Shown in pieces: positions 1 to 12,310 of a stretch of DNA of 64,000 nucleotides. The notes beneath the pieces are model-generated. The model saw nothing but the letters and a program-made list of their open reading frames with translations. It was not told where the DNA came from and made no database searches. The position numbers and the translations under genes were made by a program. Location of the stretch: contig CM065801.1 of NCBI GenBank assembly GCA_033398695.1, positions 108,648,670-108,712,669 of the forward strand. Direction: 5' to 3'. Source of the DNA: Orobanche coerulescens. Its lineage: Eukaryota; Streptophyta; Magnoliopsida; Lamiales; Orobanchaceae. Position 1 is the first letter of the stretch, and every line of letters begins with the position of its first letter.

Positions 1-1206
1 AACCGTCGAACATATCCAATCATACATGGAACTATGAACGACCAAACGGTATGGCTCAAAGATAGACGTCATAGTACGCCCGATCCGAATATGTGTCAGT
101 GCACATGTCCACCCTGTATACGGAATCCAGGATATACGCGGGACAATATACCTAATTAGACTCAACGAACTACGTCTCGTGTGCACAGCCCTTCACGGAA
201 AATATTCACACATGACTATATATGTGCCCGGCTAAAAATCCTACACAATATCCAATCAGAACGCAGATATGACTCTAGATATGTCACGATGCAACATGAC
301 AACGAAACTCAAAGAAACACATGTCCAATAAGGATCAAAAGACTCACCGAAGTGAACAACAACAGACTGACAATGACAAGTCGACACGACCAATCAATAT
401 TCAAAACAACAATCCTGGGATCACAAACCCCAAATGATAATCCATACGATCAACAATCTCAGACAACAGTTCTGGGATCAACATCCCTCATTGAGACGAT
501 CAACACAACCATTAATACCAACAATAGTCCTGGGATCAACATCTCTCAACGAAAAACCAATACAAATCTCAATATACGAAGCCTCAACGTACAACATATA
601 CAACAACTCAACATAATAATTATCTCATAACTGAACAATACATAAATTACCTCAAAGCCGAAGACAACATCCTTTCCACGAACAACTTCGCTGAATGAAT
701 ACACAGTTATACAAATAATCTCAAATAACGTACCATCCATTCAATACCAATAAACCTTTATCCCGATACTTATATCATCATGATAACTATCTCGATATCC
801 GATATTCTATATCCTTGACCAAAGATAAATCACGTTTTCCTTGAACACAATTAAATCATATACCTTATGATTTAATACAACCAAAGCACGATATACAAAC
901 CATTATCCCGACAACTTACATTTCTAACAACATTGCTATACGAATTATAAATGAAATGAAAACGAAACCATTCATCAAATATTATAAACTGAACAAGTAG
1001 AAACTGGCCTCGATACTGATACCATGAAGCTGTTACCAAAATCCATTGCCTTCGTCCACGAGCTCCTCAGCCCCGAACAAAGCGATCTACAAACTCTTCG
1101 ACCTCAACCGCAACACAACGGTCATAATCCATGATCAAAACATCACAACCTATTGCAATAACTGATTAACACACATTCGATAAAATCAATAACCGGCATA
1201 CCCAAC

Positions 1207-1524
1207 TGTTGGGCTTCGGTCCAGCATCCTGCCTGCATGAGCTTAAAAATGCGCGAGGCGCGGCTTGCGATTCGACCTGTGAGATCTGCACTAGAAAGTG
1301 GTTAAATGAATTAATTTGGACTACTCATACCAACAAGATGCATCTTCTTTTCTGGTAGCCATCTCATAGAAACTCCAAAGTTAAGCGTGCTTGACCTGGA
1401 GTAGTTATGGGATGGGTGACCCCCTGGGAAGTTTCCCAGGTGCGCGTGAGTGAGGACAAAGCGCGCTAGAAAAGACTCGTGTTGGTATAGTGGGGACAGT
1501 CTTCATCATTCTTAGGGACCAACA
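1207..1524 (+). mobile_element. Cassandra-type TRIM solo LTR
   Basis: A 318-bp LTR starts TGTTGGGC and ends CCAACA, with a 5-bp target duplication ccaac at 1202-1206 and 1525-1529. Its core is a 5S rRNA-like domain, the hallmark of Cassandra elements. No second LTR, primer site or internal region is present, so this is a solo LTR left by LTR-LTR recombination. It sits inside the left LTR of element C. Cassandra elements carry no genes and depend on other retrotransposons for movement. Confidence 0.88.
1318..1446 (+). other. 5S rRNA-like domain inside the Cassandra LTR
   Basis: The stretch follows plant 5S rRNA in order: an upstream arm with CATACCA, then the internal promoter region with AGTTAAGCGTGCTTG (1379-1393), then GGATGGGTGACC and CCTGGGAAG (1410-1431). 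The A-box and C-box regions that bind TFIIIA/TFIIIC in true 5S genes are recognisable, while the 5' third and the far 3' end have diverged. It is not a functional 5S rRNA gene, because it is embedded between LTR termini and is not in a tandem 5S array. It may still support RNA polymerase III transcription; that is inference. Confidence 0.85.
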
Positions 1525-2945
1525 CCAACCAACAAACTCAACGGTTCAACGAAACCTCGATCATATACATAAAACCAAATAATCCAACTCAACAAGTACG
1601 AACTCATATCCACAATACAAGCCGTAACTCGATGATCACAAATAACAATCAATTACCGATCAACAAACACAACGGTTCTACAATATCCTGATTAAATACA
1701 AATCCAAACAACCCAAACCAATCAAACACGAACTCAAAACCACAATACGATTCCACAATCCGAAGATCATATCAATAATCAATTTAACCAAGTGCCTAAG
1801 CATTACCGATTCCACATTCAATCTTAAATACGATTACAAGTTTCCTCCTTGTACATTCATAATATAAGCCAATTACCGATTATCATCACCAATCCGGACG
1901 ATCCGATTAATTCAACATTATAGATAACCATATTCCAAAGGTTTCAAATAATTCCATTATCCGAATTGAACACTTGTTCAATACGTATAAATTCTCAAAC
2001 TCAAAAGTGAATCATAATCTTATCAAATCCGTAACCATATTCGTATTCCTATACGAATATTGTATCAAAACACACAACTTAGTTTTAGATATGAATATTC
2101 CATATTCATATCCAAAACACCAACATCACTTAAACATGTTCATCATTTCATATAATCCAAGAATTCCTTAAGAACACAACTTATTCCGACATCACATTCA
2201 AAATCTCCAATGCGACATAATACGATGTGTTCTAACATCTAAACAATCCTTATTCACAATTCAAGGTGTATATAATCATGTTCTTCAACATATATACTTC
2301 TCATAACATCATGAATTGCAACAAACCACCAAGAACATCGAGAATACTATGATTCCATAATCATAACAACATAATCAAGGCATTTGATCATCAATTCATT
2401 ATCTTCCCTTAACAAAATTCTCGTAAATACCAAGAATCATCACAACAATATCAATTCAACCATCATTCATACGAAAATTTGTAGAATTTTCCAAGTTCTA
2501 CTCATTGAGACATTTCATCGAACACTTTGAAGGCATAGTCCAATTCAATCAATTATTCAAAGAAAAACTCGAATTCGTTCCACAAAACTTCAAGAGTATT
2601 GAATGATTACGAGCTTACAATCAAGTTCAATCAACAATCTGAATCAAAACGAAGCAAATCGGCCAAAACACCAAGAAACCTCAAGAACATCCAAAAACCA
2701 AAAGCTTAGGTGTTCTTACCTTCGATCCGGGTGGAAGATGATGTTAATCCATGATTCCAACTTCAAAAACATGTTGCCATTAGATGTTCTTACTCAAATC
2801 CATCCATTTTGCTGAAGAAATCGCGAAGAAATGAAGAGAAAACATGAAAATGGCCGGATGACTCAGACCAGGCCCTTAAATAGGCGGGACCTGTCGGACC
2901 ATTACGGCCGATATCGGCCAGGGCTTACGGCCGTAACCGGCCATG

Positions 2946-4049
2946 TGTCACACCCCGAGAGAAATGACCGACAGAGTGCTCGGACAGACCCGCACATAGG
3001 GGTGCGAGGTCCAGCGGATCAACGTGCACGGGGCACGTTCGGGACTGCAAGGCCGTGTGGAGCGGCACAACCGACTGAGGGACTTAGCCGTGTGGTGCGG
3101 CATGCGTGGATGTATGGCCGAACAAGCAGGCCATCCGGGCAACAAAGTGCCCAACCGAGGAACAAGGCCATTAGGCCAGATGTGGGACAACCTGGGCGGC
3201 GGGACAAGGCACGCTGGGAACCAAACGGACGAGTGCAGCGGACAGGCACGCCACTTTGGGACAACGCGGGACAAGATGACGAGATGAGGCACATCCGAGG
3301 GCCGAGACTCGGACACGGGCGAAGGACACCCGCGAGGGGTGCGCGCGAGGCGCTGGGCGTGCGCGAAGGCGGCGCGCGAGGGACACACGGAGCTCCCCCT
3401 ATAATAGGCTTAGCGGGATAAAGCCTTGTGAGTGCACTGGACACTAGAAAGCTGAGGAGTCCACTGTGCGGAAGTTGTACTCGGAACATTCCAAAAATGG
3501 ACAGGGATGGTCCAGAACATCAAAGATTAATTCGGAGGCATGTTTGGAAGGCCGGGACGGATCAGGTCGGATTACGTGGAGACGGGCCGAGTCGGGCCGA
3601 GCGGGCCGGGTCGGGCCGAGCAAGCTAGAAAGGTCCAGAAACATGTGGAAAGTGCTGGAGACTCTTGGATGAGTCAAGAGACTTGTAACTTAGTAGATGT
3701 TTCTATATATTGTGTAAAAACATTGTAATTAGAATACTCTAGAACATGTAATAGTGTAGGAGGATCTAGAAGCCTCCAAATGAGGAGGTGGAGGAAAGTT
3801 CTAGTGATAGAAGGTAGTATAAATAGAGAAGTTGGGGCTCATTTGCAGCCATCCTTGGGAAAGCATTGTAAGAGACACTTTGTAAACTCTTTGTAACTTA
3901 GTGGAAGAAAACTTTCCAATAACTCATTGCCTCTCTTTCGTTGTGCCAACTTTATACTTAACCAATTTCGGAGGGATTAAGACTGACTAGCAAGAGGGTT
4001 GCTAGGTCGCGCGATGCTTAGGAGCATAACAAACTCTAAGCCCGTGACA
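2946..4049 (+). repeat. Element A 5' LTR
   Basis: The TGTCAC...GTGACA LTR is 1104 bp long. A TATA-like tataaata lies at 3818-3825. Upstream of it, 3540-3625 is rich in GGGCCG repeats, and the next kilobase upstream is GC-rich and gives long spurious open frames on both strands. The LTR shares the segment around ctataataggcttag with element B, suggesting common ancestry. Confidence 0.88.
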
Positions 4050-4051
4050 AG

Positions 4052-4064
4052 TGGTATCGGAGCC
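4052..4064 (+). promoter_or_regulatory. Primer-binding site of element A
   Basis: TGGTATCGGAGCC starts 2 bp after the 5' LTR. It resembles the TGGTATCAGAGC complement of plant initiator tRNA-Met with one change, the usual primer site of plant LTR retrotransposons. Confidence 0.85.
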
Positions 4065-4128
4065 ATCGTTAGCCACACAAGGAGGTGTGCAAGACTGTTG
4101 GAGTCGACGCTAACGATCAGCAGGCATC

Positions 4129-6091
4129 ATGGCCGACGGACAGATCGAGGCAGGCATCAATATGGAGGACGGACGAGTCACAGAGGCTGACAAGGTCCGG
4201 GGACGTGGAGAAGTCCCAGCTGAAGGGATAGCCAAGCGTGGCAAGAGCAAGGCGCGCGGTGTGGTGCCGCCGCAACACGAGGAGAACCCAGCATGAAGCC
4301 AACTTCTTGAGGATGAAGACATTCGGAAGATCATACTCACCTTAGCACACTGCCTACCCGACATCGAGGACGACATCGAAGCTCTTGGGAAGCGCATCAC
4401 TAACACCCAATTGAGCACGGAGGAATGCGTGGGTACTCTCGAGAAAGCTATTGGCCAACTGGAAGGGCAAACGTTGGGCCAGCTCGAGACCTTCAAGAGG
4501 GAAAAACTCTCGTTGCGCAAGGAGCTAGCAACAATCGAGGATCAAGTGGCAGCGAGCATCACGGAGATGCGCAAGCAGTATGCCGAGTTTTGTTAGGTAA
4601 GTGCCAAACGTTTTGAAGATTTTTGTGATAAAATTTGTCGGGCAAGCAACTCGGGCACCAACTCAAATGGTGGGCCGAGCTGGAACAACACATTTGGCGG
4701 GGCGAGATTCGAGGGACCAGGGGTTGAGGTCCCCAAACCCAAGGAATTCATTGGCAAGAGAGATGCCAAGTCAATCGAGGAGTTCTTGTGGCTAATGGAA
4801 CTTTATTTTGATGGTCTGGGACTGACGGACGAGAAGGCCAAAGTACGGCAGGCTTCACTATATCTTGCCGACGATGCAGCGCTGTGGTGGCGTCATCGAC
4901 AGGCCGGTGTTACAAAAGGGACTTGCCAACCGATCGGGACTTGGGACGAGTTCGTGTCGGAACTCAAGGCACAATTCTATCCCGAGAACACATGCTATGA
5001 GGCAACGAAGAAACTCCGCGAGCTCAAGCATAAGACTACCATTCGGGACTATGTTCGGGACTTTACATCGATCATGCTTCATATTCCGGACATGACCGAG
5101 GATGATCGACTATTTTTCTTCCTAGATGGACTACCGAGTTGGGTCAGGGACAGAGTACAAGGACGCGAGGTAAAATCTGTCAACGAGGCAATCAAAGTGG
5201 CCGAGTCCCTAGCCGAATTCGAGAAGAGGAAGGAGCCGTGAACTGAGGGTCAAGCCAAAGGCGGGGGAGACACCCGCACGTAAGTACAATAACCAGCCCA
5301 ACCATCATATGGAAGATTCGGGACGAGACCGCAACACGACGCGGACAAGCCATACTACTCGGGTGAACGCAGGGGCGCTCCCGACCAACGAGGATGTTTT
5401 ATGTGCGGAGGAGCTCATTGGATGAAGGACTGTCCGAAAATGGGGAAGCTCAATGCCATGGCCGAATGTGAGGGGCCAACGATTGATCACACAGACGTGC
5501 AGTAGGTAAGCACGATCCAACAACATAATTCTGTCGTCAGTGCAGGCAGCGAGGGACCGCGAGGAAGCAAGTTGATGTTCATGGAAGGAACAATCAACCA
5601 CCAACCCATCAAGGCCTTGGTCGACACGGGAGCCGACTACAACTATATCACTGAGGCCGAAGCCAAAAGATTGGGACTACTTGTGCACTCATGCAAGGGT
5701 TGGATGAAGTCCAACAACGGACCAGCAGTGCCGGTCACAGGGGCAGCAAATGGAGTGCGAATCGTGCTCGGAGACTGAGAAGGCCGAGTGCACTTCAAGG
5801 TCACCACGATGGATGATCGGGACCTCATTTTGGAAATGGACTTCCTGGAGAAGAACGATTTTGCCTTTTTCCCACAAGCAAAGGTACTATGGGTGAACGG
5901 TCTGAACAAACCCATCACTATCCCCTTGACAGTGGAGCAACTCCCCTACGCAGCGATGACGACACTTCGATTCTGGAAAAATTTAACCGAAGAGGAGATG
6001 CCGATGTGCTGTCTGGGATCAATGCGGTACATCGAGGGACCGAGTAGCAACACACATCGACGGGGATGTCGATGGAATAGGCGGGGGAGAG
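4129..6091 (+). pseudogene. Degenerate gag-protease reading frame of element A
   Basis: One plus-strand frame from the ATG at 4129 runs to the 3' LTR. It is broken by stops at 4294 (TGA), 4594 (TAG), 5239 (TGA), 5281 and 5290 (TAA), 5503 (TAG) and 5776 (TGA), with no frameshift seen. The order is a coiled, charged N-terminal part (4310-4590), the retrotransposon gag domain (about 4730-5235, with WWRHR and FYPENTCYEATKKL), a CCHC-like zinc knuckle CFMCGGAHWMKDC (5395-5433, spacing C-x2-C-x3-H-x4-C), and a retropepsin-like protease with active site LVDTGAD (5614-5634) and a second conserved ILEMDFL part near 5830. The zinc knuckle would bind RNA; the protease would process the polyprotein. All stops can be explained by single transitions. 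No pol domains follow. Confidence 0.85.
6079..6091 (+). other. Polypurine tract of element A
   Basis: The purine-rich stretch AGGCGGGGGAGAG ends directly at the 3' LTR start, where plus-strand DNA synthesis would be primed. Confidence 0.75.
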
Positions 6092-7195
6092 TGTCACGCC
6101 CTGAGAGAAATGACCGACAGAGTGCTCGGACAAACCCGCACACAGGGGTGCGAGGTCCAGCAGATCAACGTGCACGAGGCACATTCGGGACTGCAAGGCT
6201 GTGTAGAGCGGCACAACCGAATGAGGGACTTAGCCGTGTGGTGCGGCATGTGTGGATGTATGGCCGAACAAGCAGGCCATCCGGGCAACAAAGTGCCCAA
6301 CCGAGGGACAAGGCCATTGGCCAGATGCGGGACTACCTGGGCGGCGGGACAAGGCACGCTGGGAACTGAACGGACGAGTGCAGCGGATAGGCACGCCGCT
6401 TCGGGACAACGCGGGACAAGATGACGAGATAAGGCACATCCGAGGGCCGAGACTCGGACATGGGCGACGGACACCCGCGAGGGGTGCGCGCGAGGCGCTG
6501 GGCACGCGCGCGGGCAGCGCGCGAGGGACACACGGAGCTCCCCCCTATAATAGGCTTAGCGGGATAAAGCCTTGTGAGTGCACTGGACACTAGAAAGCTG
6601 AGGAGTCCACTGTGCGGAAGTTGTACTCGGAACATTCCAGAAACGGACCGGGATGGTCCAGAACATCAAAGATTAATCCGGAGGCATGTGTGGAAGGCCG
6701 GGCTGGATCGGGTCGGATTACATGGAGATGGGCCGAGTTAGGCCGAGCGGGCCGGGTCGGCCCGAGCAAGCTAGAAAGGTCCAGAAACATGTGAAAAGTG
6801 CTGGAGACTCTTGGATGAGTCAAGAGACTTGTAACTTAGTCGATGTTTCTAGATATTGTGTAAAAACATTGTACTTTGAATACTCTAGAACATGTAATAG
6901 TGTAGGAGGATCTAGAAGCCTCCAAATGAGGAGGTGGAGGAAAGTTCTAGTGATAGGAGATAGTATAAATAGAGAAGTTGGGGCTCATTTGCAGCCATCC
7001 TTGGGAAAGCATTGTAAGAGACACTTTGTTAACTCTTTGTAACTTAGTGGAAGAAAACTTTCCATAAACCCATTGCCTCTCTTTCGTTGTGCCAACTTCA
7101 TACTTAACCAATTTCGGAGGGATTAAGGCTGACTAGCAAGAGGATTGCTAGGCCGCGCGACGCTTAGGAGCATAGCAAACTCTAAGCCCGTGACA
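6092..7195 (+). repeat. Element A 3' LTR
   Basis: This is a 1104-bp copy of the 5' LTR at 2946-4049 with scattered substitutions, for example TGTCACGCC instead of TGTCACACC at its start. The TATA-like tataaata is at 6964-6971. It is followed by the second catg target duplication. Confidence 0.88.
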
Positions 7196-7286
7196 CATGG
7201 CTACCTCACTGCCCGATTCGTCCGGCACCCTTACGGCCGTAACCGGCCATGGCTTACGTACGTAACCGGCCGTGGCCTACCCTACT

Positions 7287-8682
7287 TGTCACGGGGTGCG
7301 GCTTACTGAGGTTCTGGCCGTCGAATTCGTGCAGCGGGTCACGAATCACCCGTGCGCCTAGGAGACTTCCGAGTCTCCGTCCGGCTACCATCAACGAGAT
7401 TTCATAGAATACCAACATTAGAGATATCATACACTGGTCCTTTGTGCTGCGTAAAATGCTAGGCACCCACCTGTCCTTTGCCTCCGACCAACTAAGGGCC
7501 GGTATCTCATACCCTTCAAGCTTAACCCGCAATGGCACTCGGCACTAAGGGTCACTCGCATGCCCAAAGTGCAATTCCTCGTGCTCGACACTCACTCGGG
7601 ACTTCCTAGGTGCAGTACCTTGGTGCCCTTGAGAGTACCTCACCCGAGACGGACAACCTTTTAGATCTTGGCTTACATTCATGCCATCAATAGATATTTG
7701 CCCCTCACGATGTTTGGGACTACTTCGCATACCGACATATTACCTTCAATCCTCAATGTGGTGTTGTCTCGCAACCACATGTACAAGCCAACGATCCCCC
7801 GCAGCATAGCCGGAACCGATAGCTAATGCTTACGAGTAAGCTCAGGAGGCGTATGATTTAAATGTGTGCCTCGATTGCCCTATCGACAAAGAGGAAGTGT
7901 ATATGGCCGACGGCATCCCTCCGGTCACACTTGAGCCTCAATGCCAACCTTAAGCCCAACGCAGACAACTTAGGTCCTACGCTGCCCTAACAATTTCCAA
8001 CTCGCTCGGGAACTCCTCGCACACTTCGAATGCTTAGAGTTGGCTCCCTACAGGCCCCCCTTGCCTCTAGGAAGATTGCATGCTTGGTGCTCGACAGCAT
8101 GAGGAAGACTGGCCGCTTGCTCACCATTGCCCATCTAAGGACTGCCCCCCCTATAATAGGCTTAGACAAATATTCCCTTGTAATTACACTAGACATTGGT
8201 TGGCTGAGGAAGCACATCGGTTGTAACTCCCTCATACGAACTCCAAATCCTTATCCGCTTGAACCGTAGAGTATCTTACGACATTATCTATAAGTCCTCT
8301 AAGTTTCAGCCCCATCCGATACTCAAGGAGTGAAGAATTGCCTCTGCAATATTCTGAAACTACTACAATGCCACTGCACTGCAGCACCTCGATCCTTCGC
8401 ATCGTTCGCTACCCAAACGGAGCCGTCTAGTTGTGAAACTTCGTGGAGACCTTCCCAACACTCCAAGGAAGTCCCCACTACAAGAATTCCACGAAAATAT
8501 TCTCTAAAAGCCCTCTGCTCAACGACTCAATGTCCTGCTCGCGCACGGACACACTCCGGACGCCGACCACTGTCGCACGTCCCCAACCTTATTCGTGTCG
8601 CAGGGCAACTATCCAACATAATCCTGTGTAAGTCTGGGGAAATCCCGAGTACTCTGAATAATATGGAAAGCACCCTGTGACA
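7287..8682 (-). repeat. Element B 3' LTR
   Basis: The 1396-bp LTR is followed at 8683 by a pyrimidine tract (tcctccccctctc), which is the polypurine tract on the coding strand. It closely matches the copy at 10365-11760. Confidence 0.88.
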
Positions 8683-10364
8683 TCCTCCCCCTCTCGATCC
8701 ATTGACATCCTCGTCAACGCATGCACACACAACCTGCTCTATGTACATGCGCTGCCCATCTCAAAAATCCTTACTAACCATACCCCATAATACCGATTCC
8801 GAATTCTATCAAGGACGAGCCAAACCCAATCGGAAACTCTGTAAGACAAGTGCCCTCTAGCACAAGTCGAAAGAGGCCTGCACGGCTGCCCACAGATCAC
8901 TAAACTCTCGGCCCTCAGGCCACCGCACTTCTACGGCAAGGAGCTTGAAGGCTGTACGCGTGATCAACGCACCCTCCCCCGCTCGAAGGTGATGCCTAAC
9001 TCTCGGCACACCGCGTCACCGGCCTTCATCCTGGCGTGACGAAAACTCTCGGGTTGGTCTTGCTAGTCCTCTAACTCAGACGAAGACACGAACCCAGGCC
9101 ATCTGGCCTAACTCGTAACCTGGCCATCTGGCCTTATTGCTCAATGCACGATTGTGAACTCTGTACGAGTACACCTCATCCGGCTTGCTCCCATCAGAAA
9201 TCCTTCAACCAATAGGCCCCATTAATTGGCTTCCAAATCACTTCCAAGAACAGCCATCTTAAAAATCACTCACGTGTGTGTCCAGGATGGACACACCTCC
9301 TCGGTAACCAAGGAGCCCAATGCTAAAATTCCTCAACCACAGAGCCCATAGTCTAGGCTTTGGAATCCCCTTAAGGAACATCATTCTCGAATCAGCCCAT
9401 TTCGGCTCGAGAGTCTGGCCCTCCCCCACTCATGTTGGAGGCCAGACCCAAATCTCTTGTCCCTCATAGACAGCTGGTACATGCAACACCACACTTGGAG
9501 CATGCCCATTCTCATATCAGCCCGACCCGAACCAGGAAGACTGAACACTCCACTCTTGCAACTTCTGTGGTGGCTGTGTTACGATTGCATCTCATGTGCA
9601 AAAGCGCTTTGCGCATAATAATTCAAATCTCATGTACCTGATGCACCTTAAGTTCTATGACGCTTGCGCGCACTAAGATGCAGCCCAAGTTTTGCACCTG
9701 AACGTGCTGTGACGGTTTCCCGCACTGAAGTTCTCGCCCAAATAGGTCTCAAACCCAAATCACCTCTCAATCTGCGGCGCTATGCAAACATGGCTGCAAC
9801 TTGGCAGACGTGGCTACTGCACACCACCCGACTTACCGGCGTGTCTCCTTCTAGAATATCAAGATGTCTAAAAAGTCCACAAAAAGGTTCACACCGATTC
9901 TGATTGGATTGCACCAACACCGTTACTCACGCGTCCCTAATTTACCGATGAAGATATTCACCTCACATCCACCAAATGCCAACCGTACTCGCAGGGAATA
10001 AATAGTCATTAAACACGTCATAACCCAGGTACTACCATTCGCCGAAATCACTAATGCCAACAACTCGCACCGAACAAAGCTTTCGAACATCACCGACAGA
10101 AACCAAACAACCAGGGTACTACCATTCGCCCAATTGCAAAGCCAACTCGAGGTACTACCATTCGCTCAAGTCCCACTGCCAACTTAATATTCTCAACTCT
10201 GCCACAATACGTAAGATCGCACTGCAAGCCCTTCGCTGAAATGCCACTACAATGGCTAATAAAAAAATTCGGCACAATTTTGGTATCCGGTTCTCAAGGG
10301 AAGAAATATCTTCAACAAAGCTCAACTGAAACCTGGATGCGACATTCCAGGCTCCGATACCACT
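8683..10364 (-). other. Element B internal region, no coding capacity
   Basis: I find no conserved protein domain. A short motif, ggtactaccattcgc, recurs three times between about 10028 and 10165 with diverged surroundings, suggesting small internal duplications. The small open frames look accidental. Confidence 0.7.
10350..10362 (-). promoter_or_regulatory. Primer-binding site of element B
   Basis: On the minus strand TGGTATCGGAGCC follows the 5' LTR end (10365) after two bases, the same initiator tRNA-Met-like site as in element A. Confidence 0.85.
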
Positions 10365-11760
10365 TGTCACGGGGTGCGGCTCACTGAGGTTCTGGCCGTC
10401 GAATTCTTGCAGCGGATCACGAATCACCCGTGCGCCTAGGAGACTTCCGAGTCACCGTCCGGCTACCATCAACGAGATTTCATAGAATACCAACATTAGA
10501 GATATCATACACTGGTCCTTTGTGCTGCGTAAAACGCTAGGCACCCGCCTGTCCTTTCCCCCCGACCAACTAAGGGCCGGTATCTCATACCCTTCAAGCT
10601 TAACCCGCAATGGCACTCGGCACTAAGGGTCACTCGCATGCCCGAAGTGCAATTCCTCGTGCTCGACACTCACTCGGGACTTCCTAGGTGCAGTACCTTG
10701 GCGCCCTTGAGAGTACCTCACCCGAGACGGACAACCTTTTAGATCTTGGCTTAGATTCATGCCATCAATAGATATTTGCCCCTCACGATGTTTGGGACTA
10801 CTTCGCAAACTGACATATTACCTTCAATCCTCAATGTGGTGTTGTCTCGCAACCACATGTACAAGCCAACGATCCCCCGCAGCATAGCCGGAACCGATAG
10901 CTAATGCTTACGAGTAAGCTCACGAGGTGTATGATTTAAATGCGTGCCTCGATTGCCCTATCGACAAAGGGGAAGTGTATATGGTCGACGGCATCCCTTC
11001 GGTCACACTTGAGCCTCAATGCCAACCTTAAGCCCAACGCAGACCACTTAGGTCATACGCTGCCCTAACGATTTCCAACTCGCTCGGGAACTCCTCGCAC
11101 ATTTCGAATGCTTAGAGTTGGCTCCCTAGAGGCCCCCCTTACCTCTAGGAAGATTGCACGCTTGGTGCTCGACAGCACGAGGAACACTGGCCGCTTGCCC
11201 AACATTGCCCATCTAAGGACTGTCCCACCTATAATAGGCTTAGACAAATATTCCCTTGTAATTGCACTAGACATTGATTGGCCGAGGAAGCACATCGTGT
11301 GTAACTCCCTCATACCAACTCCAAATCCTTATCCGCTTGAACCGTAGAGTATATTACGACATTATCTATAAGTCCTCAAAGTTTCAGCCCCATCCGATAC
11401 TCGAGGAGTGAGGAATTGCCTCTGCAATATTCTGAAACTACTACAATGCCACTGCACTGCAGCACCTCGATCCTTCGCATCGTTCGCTACTCAAACGGAA
11501 CCGTCTAGTTGTGAAACTTGGTGGAGACCTTCCTAACACTCCAAGGAACTCCCCACTCCAAGCATTCAAAGAAACTATTCTCTTAAAGCCCTCTGCTCAA
11601 CGACTCAATGTCCTGCTCGCGCACGGACACACTCCGGACGCCGACCACTGTCGCACGTCCCCAACCTTATTCGTGTCGCAGGGCAACTATCCAACATAAT
11701 CCTTTGTAAGTCCGGGGCAATCCCGAATACTCCGAATAATATGGAAAGCACCCTGTGACA
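10365..11760 (-). repeat. Element B 5' LTR
   Basis: This is a 1396-bp LTR nearly identical to 7287-8682 with a few substitutions. It ends at the exact ctact duplication. Confidence 0.88.
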
Positions 11761-11769
11761 CTACTGCTT

Positions 11770-12310
11770 AGTTTGGTCGACACCCTTACGTACGTAAACG
11801 GCAGCTGGCTTACGTATGTAACTGGCCCTTACGGCCGTAACCGACCACAGCCTTACGTACGTTATCGGCCAGTCCTTGCCCTCAGCGAGTCACTGCCGAC
11901 CGCAATCGGCCACCCATGCGAGTCACTGCCGACCATTCTCAGCCATCCCTGCGAGTCACTGCCGACAATGCTCGGCCACTACAGGTCCTCTCGGCCACGA
12001 CTCGGCCAGCCGCCCCGTAGCGTACGTAACACTTAATCTGTTGCGTACGTAATACATACATTGACTTGATACAGTATTATACTCGTATTACGTATGTAAT
12101 ACACCCTGTATAGCGTATGTAAATCCATCCGTTGACTCACCTGTCCACATCCACGCCGAAAGCCGCCGACCACGGGCCCCACTATACGATCACAACTCGG
12201 TCCTGTCTGATTCCTTTTGTTACGTACGTAATGCCTTATGCATAACATTCGTAAAGCGTATAATTTAGCGTACGTTATCTCAACATCTTAACGTACGTTA
12301 AGGGCTCTAT
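11770..12310 (-). repeat. Palindrome cluster in the element C LTR
   Basis: More than ten copies of TTACGTACGTAA and close variants (TTACGTATGTAA, TTACGGCCGTAA, TTAACGTACGTTAA) occur here, mixed with a tandem gcgagtcactgccgac unit at 11885-11965. Together with copies at 2885-2945 and 7240-7275 they form one array, now split by elements A and B. On the coding (minus) strand the array lies just upstream of the TATA-like site at 2875-2883. Confidence 0.8.

Larger units (their letters stand above)
2946..7195 (+). mobile_element. Element A: LTR retrotransposon carrying only gag and protease
   Basis: Two LTRs of 1104 bp, 2946-4049 and 6092-7195, start TGTCAC and end GTGACA and are nearly identical by eye. 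They flank only about 2.0 kb. A primer-binding site and a polypurine tract are in the expected places. The flanking duplication reads as 4 bp, catg, at 2942-2945 and 7196-7199. The interior encodes gag, a zinc knuckle and an aspartic protease, but no reverse transcriptase, RNase H or integrase, so it must have relied on enzymes in trans. It is inserted in the left LTR of C, within the palindrome-rich segment. Confidence 0.88.
7287..11760 (-). mobile_element. Element B: non-coding LTR retrotransposon
   Basis: LTRs at 7287-8682 and 10365-11760, both 1396 bp, start TGTCACGGGG and end CCCTGTGACA. The 5-bp target duplication ctact is exact (7282-7286, 11761-11765). Primer site and polypurine tract place it on the minus strand. 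The 1682-bp interior (8683-10364) shows no gag, protease or polymerase motif in any frame, so it resembles a large retrotransposon derivative that moved with borrowed proteins. The shared segment around ctataataggcttag links its LTRs to those of element A, which encodes gag and protease only. Confidence 0.88.

Noticed and set aside
181..630. 149-codon plus-strand frame, repeated at 14427-14876
   Set aside because: It is LTR sequence of element C, antisense to its transcription; the repeated frame reflects the LTR pair, and the N/I/T-rich protein has no motif.
1318..1446. Functional 5S rRNA gene
   Set aside because: Embedded in a Cassandra LTR with its own target duplication, diverged at the 5' third and 3' end, single copy in this window.
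2831..3677. Long overlapping open frames on both strands in a GC-rich stretch
   Set aside because: They lie in the LTR of element A, recur in the second LTR with altered frames, and encode low-complexity R/P/S-rich sequence without domains.
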